NCBI RefSeq assembly: GCF_015207245.1
Contig: NZ_JADEXF010000036.1
Span: forward strand, 1-10,461
DNA from: Nostoc cf. edaphicum LEGE 07299
GTDB taxonomy: Bacteria; Cyanobacteriota; Cyanobacteriia; Cyanobacteriales; Nostocaceae
Reading direction: 5' to 3'
DNA length: 10,461 bases
Shown here in pieces: positions 1 to 5,727 of this stretch. The notes beneath the pieces are model-generated. The model worked only from the letters and a program-made list of their open reading frames with translations. It was not told the origin of the DNA and made no database searches. A program made the position numbers and the translations under genes. Each line of letters begins with the position of its first letter. Within the stretch, counting starts at the first letter, position 1.

Positions 1-10
1 TAAGAGACAG

Positions 11-31
11 CCCTCAGCCCCTAGCCCCCAG
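11..31. repeat. STRR-like heptanucleotide repeat, three degenerate copies
   Basis: Three adjacent heptamers read CCCTCAG, CCCCTAG and CCCCCAG on the plus strand. Short tandemly repeated heptamers of this C-rich kind are common in Nostoc-type genomes, usually between genes. Here the array overlaps the 3' end of the minus-strand amylase: it encodes that protein's last five residues (LGARG), and its stop codon lies within the first heptamer. Confidence 0.6.
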
Positions 32-1480
32 AATGCAGCCACTGCGTGCGGGAATAGTCAATAATAACTGCTGAGTTTCTCCTTTATTATTCCACTCAAC
101 TTCAGCAGTGCCATATAAAAGCTTGTTGGGTTGAGTATGCAAACTTGCGACATCTGCATTCGCTGTTGCTGAACTTGTACCAGCGTTGATGGCAATTATT
201 AATTCCTCTTTGCCTAGAGTTCGCGCAAAGATATAAAGTTCCCCTTGAGCATGGAGAACTTGGTAATCACCTGTACGCAATGCTGGGTAAGTGTGGCGGA
301 GGGCAATTAACTGGCGGTGAGTATTGAAAATTTCTTGATTCCAGTTACTCTCTAAAGGAAAGCCACGACGTGAGTCGGGATCTATAGCACCAGGTAAACC
401 AACTTCATCACCATAGTAGATGCTGGGGGCACCGGGAAAGGTGAGTAGCAATAAAGTTGACAATTCTATACTGGCTATATCGCCGCCTGCAATGGTCATC
501 AATCGGGCTGTATCGTGACTTGCAAGCAAATTGAGTTGAGTTAGCTGAATTTCCCAAGGGTAAAGTTGCAGTACTTCTTGAATTTTGGTGGCGTACTCGG
601 CAGCAAATAAGGGTGGGTACGGTTGATAGTCACGGCTTTGGACTTGTTCTAAGACTACGCGATCGCCTGCGGCAAAGGCAATTGTCGGCCCGGCAAATAG
701 ATAATTCATCACACCGTCAAATTGCGTCCCATCCAACCACTCGCGGGAATCTCCCCACACTTCGCCCACAATATAAGCTTCGGGATTGATGGCTTTGACG
801 CGATCGCGAAATTCCTGCCAAAAACCAGGAGTTTTAATTTCAAATGGTACATCTAATCGCCAACCATCGATGCCGAATTTAATCCAATATTCGGCAATTT
901 CCATAATGTATTCTCGTACTTCTGGATTATCGTGGTTAAATTCTGGCAAGGCGCGATTTCCTGCCCAACCCACGTAGTTGGCAGGAAATTCCCCATTATA
1001 TGGTGAAAGGGGCCAGCCTTCTATTTTGAACCAATTTACCCAAGGTGAATGGGGGCCATTTTCTAAAACGTCGTGGAAAAAGAAAAAGCCCCGACTGGAA
1101 TGGTTAAACACCCCATCCAGAACAACTTTGATATTCCGTTGATGGGCTGCATCGAGTAATTCCTTAAAAGCTTCGTTGCCCCCTAACATCGGGTCAACTC
1201 GATAATAATCGTGGGTATGATAGCGATGATTACTGGCGGATTGAAAAATGGGTGTGAAATAAATCGCGTTAATCCCCAAATTCTGGATGTAATCTAAATC
1301 CTCCATAATGCCCCATAAATCGCCGCCTTTATAGCCTTGCAGGGTTGGCATAGAGTCCCAATCTTCCCAACGGGCTTCTTGCAATAATCGTTTGCGCGGC
1401 TGTTTGCTTCTGGCAAAACGATCTGGGAAAATTTGGTAGAAAACAGCGTGCTTCACCCAGTCTGGTGTTTGAATTTGCAT
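14..1480 (-). CDS. GH13 alpha-amylase, neopullulanase/cyclomaltodextrinase-like, lacking the N-terminal domain
   Basis: A 488-residue glycoside hydrolase of clan GH-H that should cleave alpha-1,4 bonds (possibly also alpha-1,6) in maltodextrins or cyclodextrins. The (beta/alpha)8 barrel starts almost at once (AVFYQIFPDRF, residues 12-22). Conserved region I is DGVFNH (122-127). Region II is GWRLDVPFE (206-214) with nucleophile D210. The acid/base is E240 in GEVWGD, and region IV is SHD (321-323) with D323. ASHDTAR and the region-V-like LPEFN (178-182) resemble subfamily GH13_20, whose usual form is MPKLN. That subfamily normally has a CBM34-type N-terminal domain of about 120 residues, which is absent here; N-domain-less versions are known from cyanobacteria. 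Domain C covers about 405-488. There is no signal peptide, so a cytoplasmic role in glycogen or maltodextrin turnover is inferred. ATG at 1478-1480 lacks a clear Shine-Dalgarno. Exact substrate preference is open. Confidence 0.93.
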   Translation of the reverse strand: MQIQTPDWVKHAVFYQIFPDRFARSKQPRKRLLQEARWEDWDSMPTLQGYKGGDLWGIMEDLDYIQNLGINAIYFTPIFQSASNHRYHTHDYYRVDPMLGGNEAFKELLDAAHQRNIKVVLDGVFNHSSRGFFFFHDVLENGPHSPWVNWFKIEGWPLSPYNGEFPANYVGWAGNRALPEFNHDNPEVREYIMEIAEYWIKFGIDGWRLDVPFEIKTPGFWQEFRDRVKAINPEAYIVGEVWGDSREWLDGTQFDGVMNYLFAGPTIAFAAGDRVVLEQVQSRDYQPYPPLFAAEYATKIQEVLQLYPWEIQLTQLNLLASHDTARLMTIAGGDIASIELSTLLLLTFPGAPSIYYGDEVGLPGAIDPDSRRGFPLESNWNQEIFNTHRQLIALRHTYPALRTGDYQVLHAQGELYIFARTLGKEELIIAINAGTSSATANADVASLHTQPNKLLYGTAEVEWNNKGETQQLLLTIPARSGCILGARG

Positions 1481-1813
1481 GAATAACTTTTTGTATGTTT
1501 AGAAGCGATCGTTGCAAATATTAGCTTCTTTATGGCTCTTACTTATGATAGAGAATCTGTCATTTCTCAGTATTCATTAGTGATTTAGCCTTTTTCATGT
1601 TGTTTTATACGCAAATGTTATCAGTCTTAACTTTTTTGACTACAATTTGTTTTAGTTTTTAACAGTTCATCTACACAGACTCGTCACTGATTGCATTCTA
1701 AGTCTTAAATCTTCTTTAAGAAATTTATTTATTACTTAATTCTTCTTAATTTTATTTTCTTCACTTTGTCCGTAATGATTTAGGCAGACAATGGATTAGT
1801 TTAATATAACGCC

Positions 1814-1939
1814 ATGTGCGACTTTCTCTCAAACCTAACCCCCAACCCCTTCCCTACTAGCGTTGGGGAGCAAAAATCAAAGCCTCTCTCCCTGTGGGGG
1901 AGAGGAATGGAAGTGGGGTTCTAAGGATAAGTTGCACAT
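1814..1939. repeat. MITE-like inverted-repeat element, 126 bp
   Basis: The ends are inverted repeats: ATGTGCGACTT (1814-1824) and AAGTTGCACAT (1929-1939) match at 10 of 11 positions. Further in, AACCCC+TTCC (1844-1853) faces GGAA+GGGGTT (1909-1920), with two unpaired bases. The core is a 10-bp stem with a TGT loop (1883-1905; CCTCTCTCCC against GGGGGAGAGG, one G-T pair). The whole unit could therefore fold as one long imperfect hairpin. It encodes no protein. Such C/G-rich palindromic units are familiar as dispersed intergenic repeats in Nostoc-type genomes. I see no clear target-site duplication, so mobility is inferred from the end symmetry only. Confidence 0.6.
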
Positions 1940-1944
1940 CACGT

Positions 1945-1976
1945 GAGTGAAGAATCAAAATTTTAATCCTTCACTC
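1945..1976 (-). terminator. Hairpin downstream of the CBM20 amylase, possible terminator
   Basis: GAGTGAAGAAT (1945-1955) pairs with ATCCTTCACTC (1966-1976) at 10 of 11 positions, around an AT-rich loop. It starts about 25 bases past the stop codon of the minus-strand gene ending at 2002. No T-run follows on the minus strand, so it is not a canonical rho-independent terminator; it may instead protect the mRNA 3' end. Confidence 0.4.
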
Positions 1977-2001
1977 TTCATACTTCATTCGATATTTATT
2001 T

Positions 2002-3930
2002 CTATGATTCTCTTCCCGATGCCCAGGTATCACGCCATTTGACAGTACCTTCTTTCGCAATCACCCAGCGACGATTTACGAGATTTTCGCGTAGAGGCGA
2101 TCGCCCTTCCCGCCACATGGCATATTTATAAGCAATTAGCTTACCAGCACTTTCATCAAAGGGAATCTCAGCAAACCAAGTATTGGTGTTGATGTACTCT
2201 AGGGGATAGGCTTTGTTGATATCCCAGTTACCTAACTCTGGGCAATCTCCTGTCACCACAACGATTTCACCAGGTTGGGTCTCTACGCCATTGAGTTGGA
2301 CGCGGACAATTGTTTGTGCTTTTATCCGTTCGCCAACGTGGCTGAAAACAAGCACTCCCCGTTCTTCTAGTACTAGGTCATAAATCTTGCCATCTTTCAC
2401 CTCATACTTGTTGCGAGTCACCACGCAGGTATGTTCGCCATCGGGCAATTCTGTTTCTACTTCTGGTAAACTAACTTCTCCTCCCCGGTTTAAAGCTACA
2501 AAACACACAGAGTCACGATAACGGCGTACATAGCAGTAAACATCGGGTGTTAAGTATTTTTGCCAGTGGCTACCCATTGACACGGCTGGATTCAGTCGTC
2601 GTAAGCCAGACAGCAGTCTAATGCAACGATAAATCTCACTCTCAGTATCCCAATTTTCCATCATTGGGCGGTTGTACGGGTCGTTGCCGCCATCGGTGTC
2701 GTTATGCAGATACTGTTCTGTGCCGTAATATATGCAGGGAATACCGCGACAGGTCATAATTAAGGCGATCGCAACCTTCAGCATCGCTGGATCGGGGTTC
2801 AGCGATTGAAAACGGCACATATCATGGTTATCGATGAAGGTGACTAACTCTGTTGCCCCGTTGTAGCGATGATCTTGGTCAAAAATATATTGAATTGTTT
2901 GGAATCCCATTTCTGAACCTTGCCCTAGTGCGGCTCGAATTGCCACGCACAAGCCAAAGTCTAGAAGTGTCATGCCTGAGTGATTGACAAATTCTACTGA
3001 GCGCTCGTCACTCGGATTACTATAAATCCATTCACCAAAAATGAATACATCTGGTTTGTGATTGGTCATCTCGCCAGTGAATTCTTGCCAAAACCAGATC
3101 GGCATGTGCTTGACAGTATCCACCCGCAGTGCATCTACACCCCGGTCTAGCCATTGTTTAATTGCTGACTTAATATACTCTCGATATTCCGCATTATTTT
3201 CATTGAAGGTTGCTAGGCCAGATAATTCACAGTTTTGTACTTGCCAATCATCTTCCCAATTTTGCACTTCGCCATAGTGGTGATACCAATTATTGACATC
3301 ATTATTGAAATCAGCAATTTTGACACCATCATCATACAATTCACCTTTACTACCGCTAGTATCAGGTGTGCTATGGTTGCAGACAATATCCAGCACTAGC
3401 TTCATATTGCGCTTGTGCATTTCTGTAATTAACCGATCAAAGGTCGTATTTTTTTCTTCTTGAGTTGCGTTTAAAGAAGGGTTCTCTCCCTCAGCAATGT
3501 ATCGAGGATTAAGCCGTTTAAAGTCTTTTGTCCAATAGCCATGTATTGCTGCATTGCCAACAAATAACTCTTCAACCTGCTCGAACAGTGGAGTTAGCCA
3601 AAGAGCGGTAACTCCCATATTTTTGAGATAATCTAATTTATCGATGACACCTTGCAAATCGCCACCCCAGTACTTACCCCAATCCTGTCTAGTTGGATCG
3701 TACAGTTCTGAGTTTGCACCTTCGCTGTTATCTGGGTCGCCATCATAAAAGCGATCGACTACGAGAAAATAAATTGTTTCCTGACGAAATTCAATATCTC
3801 TGGTGTAAAGGAACTCTAGAGCAATCTCAATATCTAACTGCGGTTCTTGTATAAGAGCTTCTACATTTTCCTTTGCAGGATCTACCTTATATTGATCTGG
3901 TGAAAACTGGGATGGTGGGGTTTGTACCAT
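2002..3930 (-). CDS. GH13 alpha-amylase (CGTase-like core) with C-terminal CBM20 starch-binding domain
   Basis: A 642-residue alpha-glucan hydrolase or transglycosylase. After an N-terminal extension of about 50 residues, the barrel begins at ETIYFLVVDRFYDGDPDN (51-68). Region I is DIVCNH (181-186). Region II is ALRVDTVKH (267-275) with nucleophile D271. The acid/base is E300 in FIFGEW, and region IV is FIDNHD (365-370) with D370. VKHMP, FGEW, FIDNHDM and IYYGTEQY all resemble cyclodextrin glucanotransferases and related amylases (GH13_2-like). Domain C runs to about 530. The last 100 residues form a CBM20 domain (VVVTGDCPELGNWD at 557-570, NTWF at 583-586, YKY at 601-603). CGTases normally have an extra domain D before CBM20; at 642 residues there is no room for it. 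There is no signal peptide, so it likely acts on intracellular glycogen. Whether it hydrolyses or transglycosylates cannot be read from the sequence. ATG at 3928-3930 has only a weak GAG upstream. Confidence 0.93.
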   Translation of the reverse strand: MVQTPPSQFSPDQYKVDPAKENVEALIQEPQLDIEIALEFLYTRDIEFRQETIYFLVVDRFYDGDPDNSEGANSELYDPTRQDWGKYWGGDLQGVIDKLDYLKNMGVTALWLTPLFEQVEELFVGNAAIHGYWTKDFKRLNPRYIAEGENPSLNATQEEKNTTFDRLITEMHKRNMKLVLDIVCNHSTPDTSGSKGELYDDGVKIADFNNDVNNWYHHYGEVQNWEDDWQVQNCELSGLATFNENNAEYREYIKSAIKQWLDRGVDALRVDTVKHMPIWFWQEFTGEMTNHKPDVFIFGEWIYSNPSDERSVEFVNHSGMTLLDFGLCVAIRAALGQGSEMGFQTIQYIFDQDHRYNGATELVTFIDNHDMCRFQSLNPDPAMLKVAIALIMTCRGIPCIYYGTEQYLHNDTDGGNDPYNRPMMENWDTESEIYRCIRLLSGLRRLNPAVSMGSHWQKYLTPDVYCYVRRYRDSVCFVALNRGGEVSLPEVETELPDGEHTCVVTRNKYEVKDGKIYDLVLEERGVLVFSHVGERIKAQTIVRVQLNGVETQPGEIVVVTGDCPELGNWDINKAYPLEYINTNTWFAEIPFDESAGKLIAYKYAMWREGRSPLRENLVNRRWVIAKEGTVKWRDTWASGRES

Positions 3931-4188
3931 AAAAAACTCAAAATTTCATCTAATTCACACTTGCAGAACCAACAGTACAACGTTTTGAGTATTGTGTGTC
4001 ACTACAAACTTCGGTATTGTGACATCCTGCCTACGGTGTAGGTATCTACCGCTAGCTAGTTTATAATTCTATCGATAGATATAATTCATTTGCTAGAGGA
4101 TAAAAATAAAGGAATATAGCAGTTATTAACGATAATTGCTTGGTCACAAAAATTTACAATATTTTATTAAGTTGACTTGCGGTAAATA

Positions 4189-4218
4189 TTGAGCCTAGCT
4201 ACTGTTTAAGTGTATATT
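4189..4218 (+). promoter_or_regulatory. Candidate sigma70-type promoter for the TerB-like gene
   Basis: TTGAGC (4189-4194) and TATATT (4213-4218) are separated by 18 bases, a plausible -35/-10 pair. It would start transcription near 4225 and leave a leader of about 185 bases. The -35 matches consensus at only four of six positions, so this is a tentative call. Confidence 0.25.
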
Positions 4219-4397
4219 CGACAACAGATATGAGAATACTTCAACTCCTTGGAGATCGTTTGTCAAGAAGGTTTTGTTACACCTGAGCAATACTGAGTAA
4301 ACCACGTATAAGCCAACTTTTTCTTTAGAAGATTCGCTCCATTGGTAAACTGACCATTGTCACTTTCAATCTGTTATTACTATCAAGGAATTAATTT

Positions 4398-4403
4398 AGG
4401 TAG
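4398..4403 (+). promoter_or_regulatory. Ribosome binding site of the TerB-like gene
   Basis: AGGTAG lies five bases before the ATG at 4409 and supports that start. It is one of only two clear Shine-Dalgarno-like sites seen in this window. Confidence 0.55.
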
Positions 4404-4408
4404 CAATT

Positions 4409-5458
4409 ATGACCAAATATGACAAGGTTTTTAACTCACCAAAGACATCAGAGGAATCACTAAGTCCAGAGGAAGCGGTGGCGGCGATCGCAACTGTGAC
4501 TGCGATCGCAGATTCATTTATTGAAGAGGTAGATGCAGAAAGTTTAGCGGGTATCCTCTGGGAATTCGAGGTTTTCGAGGAATACTCAGAAGATGAAATT
4601 GCAGAAATAGTTGATAGACTCATCTCCATTGCAGAAGAAGAGGGAATTGGGCCCCTGTTTAATGCCGCCAAAGTATCTCTCTCAGATGAATTAGTACTAG
4701 ATGGTTTTGCCGCTGGGGTAATAGTGCTTTTAGACGATGACCTCGCTATCCCCAAACCGAAACAAGCCTACCTGAAAAAGCTACAAGCAGCCTTAGAACT
4801 TGAGGATGAAGAAGCAGAGGAAATCATCAAGGAGGTAATTGCAGCTTTTAAAGAAGCAGAAGATGAAGAATATGCAGATGATGAAGATGAGACAGTAGTC
4901 ATCGAAGATTTTAGCGAACAGACCTATCAATCCCCTTTAGGTAATTTTTCTGTGCCGATTCCGGTCGATCCGCAGCAAGGCGGTAGAATTCAAAGCCAGG
5001 AAGGAGTAGTTGGCTTTTCTGATGACATTGGTACCTTACTGAGAATCGATTATTATCCTTTCCCCCTAGAACAGTTAGAGGAATTGGAGTCTGTTGGACA
5101 AGAAGAATATTTACAAACAATTTTAGTAGATAAGTATGTACCTCAAGCGATTTTCGCTAATGTACCAGATGCTTCTGTGGAATATACCGAATATCTGGAA
5201 AATACTTTGCGAGGCGCTTACTACGTGTTAATTGATATGCCCAAAGGTTCCACAATTTCTAAGCAAGAAAATAATGGAACTGCGATCAGATTAGATGCGT
5301 ACCGGGGATTGCTCACCTTTATCAGTGGTGAATTTTTGTATATAGTTAGTAGTCAGCACAGTTTTATTAACGGCGAAACTCCTGATTCTGTTGAGGAAGA
5401 GGCTGAAGACATCAAAGAAAGTATTTTAGAGTTTGTTGAGACTATAGAGTTCACTTAG
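4409..5458 (+). CDS. Acidic two-domain protein: TerB-like N-terminus plus unassigned C-terminal domain
   Basis: A 349-residue, strongly acidic, soluble protein with no signal peptide or membrane segment. Residues about 18-150 are helical and resemble the TerB/tellurite-resistance fold: paired helices with acidic positions, then VIVLLDDDLAIPKPKQAYLKKLQAALELEDEEAEEI (about 104-139), which matches the family's pattern of an acidic turn, an E/Q-x-YL-x-x-L helix and a last helix. In the TerB family acidic residues can bind metal; that role here is inference. A Glu/Asp-rich linker (about 150-167) leads to a mixed beta domain (about 171-349) beginning YQSPLGNFSVPIP and containing GVVGFSDDIGTLLRIDYYP (199-217) and LRGAYYVLIDMPKG (267-280); I do not recognise this domain. 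An AGGTAG site five bases upstream supports the ATG. The gene stands alone, divergent from the amylase. Function is unknown, and tellurite resistance should not be assumed from the domain. Confidence 0.85.
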   Translation: MTKYDKVFNSPKTSEESLSPEEAVAAIATVTAIADSFIEEVDAESLAGILWEFEVFEEYSEDEIAEIVDRLISIAEEEGIGPLFNAAKVSLSDELVLDGFAAGVIVLLDDDLAIPKPKQAYLKKLQAALELEDEEAEEIIKEVIAAFKEAEDEEYADDEDETVVIEDFSEQTYQSPLGNFSVPIPVDPQQGGRIQSQEGVVGFSDDIGTLLRIDYYPFPLEQLEELESVGQEEYLQTILVDKYVPQAIFANVPDASVEYTEYLENTLRGAYYVLIDMPKGSTISKQENNGTAIRLDAYRGLLTFISGEFLYIVSSQHSFINGETPDSVEEEAEDIKESILEFVETIEFT

Positions 5459-5477
5459 TCAGTATTTCATTCATTTG

Positions 5478-5604
5478 TGGCGAATTAAATTTGGCAGGAT
5501 TCTGCGATACCAATGCATCGGCTGGCATTAGACATAAGAATGAAGAGACGTAGCAGTGCTACGTCTCTACAAAAATTCTGGATAACGCATATTTAATTTC
5601 ACCA
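5478..5604. repeat. Inverted-repeat element of about 127 bp with internal palindrome
   Basis: TGGCGAATTAAAT (5478-5490) is repeated inverted as ATTTAATTTCACCA (5591-5604), with one substitution and one inserted base. Between them is a perfect 11-bp stem, AGAGACGTAGC / GCTACGTCTCT (5544-5554 and 5558-5568), with a three-base loop. AGAGACGTAGC palindromes of this sort look like the dispersed intergenic repeats of Nostoc-type genomes. The unit lies in the gap after the TerB-like gene and could stall transcription leaving it, though no T-run follows the stem. Confidence 0.5.
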
Positions 5605-5653
5605 GAGTATATTCGCCTTGGCTTCGCTCATGTGATGTACATTTGGAAAGGGC

Positions 5654-5716
5654 GATGTCTGACGACAAGTTCGGAGAAGACAAGAAATCTCCGGCTCCGC
5701 ACTGGGTGTCTACGCT
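5654..5716. repeat. Degenerate intergenic repeat upstream of the kinase
   Basis: The stretch from GCGATGTCTGACGACAAG (5652-5669) to GGTGTCTACGC (5706-5716) resembles degenerate members of the GATGTCTRCGACRRGC...CTACGC repeats frequent between Nostoc genes. A short frame passes through it but has no independent support. It sits immediately before the kinase start, so it probably forms part of the kinase leader. Confidence 0.35.
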
Positions 5717-5727
5717 TATAATTTTTC

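Larger units (their letters stand above)
1481..2001. other. 521-bp AT-rich gap between the two amylase genes
   Basis: No coding sequence is apparent here. The left 330 bases are AT-rich and must carry the promoter of the downstream minus-strand amylase if it is transcribed alone; I see no convincing -35/-10 pair. The right part holds a 126-bp inverted-repeat element and a hairpin just past the second amylase's stop codon, both listed separately. The gap makes a tight two-gene operon unlikely. Confidence 0.6.
3931..4408. promoter_or_regulatory. Divergent intergenic region with clustered small palindromes
   Basis: This 478-bp gap serves two divergent genes, the CBM20 amylase (minus) and the TerB-like gene (plus). 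It contains an inverted pair TGTCAC (3997-4002) / GTGACA (4019-4024); a direct repeat GTATTGTG (3989-3996 and 4014-4021); overlapping stems CCTAC/GTAGG (4030-4042) and GGTA/TACC (4041-4050); GCTAGC (4051-4056); and the 12-bp palindrome TCTATCGATAGA (4068-4079). The cluster lies 60-150 bases upstream of the amylase start, where an operator would be expected. No regulator can be named. Confidence 0.4.

Noticed and set aside
14..3930. Two-gene amylase operon
   Set aside because: The 521-bp gap holds a repeat element and a hairpin, which makes cotranscription unlikely though not excluded.
4038..4050. NtcA-like site (GTA-N8-TAC) upstream of the CBM20 amylase
   Set aside because: The closest strings are GTA-N6-TAC and GTG-N8-TAC; neither fits the consensus, and no well-placed -10 box follows.
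4396..4755. Minus-strand 119-codon frame over the TerB-like gene
   Set aside because: It is a Ser/Ala-rich antisense shadow of the acidic Glu/Asp-rich coding sequence, with no start signal or family resemblance.
4409..5458. Tellurite resistance function
   Set aside because: Only a TerB-like fold is suggested; no terC, terD or terE neighbour is present, so resistance cannot be claimed.
5544..5568. Palindrome as a classical rho-independent terminator
   Set aside because: The stem is strong, but A-rich rather than T-rich sequence follows it, so it is listed as part of a repeat element.
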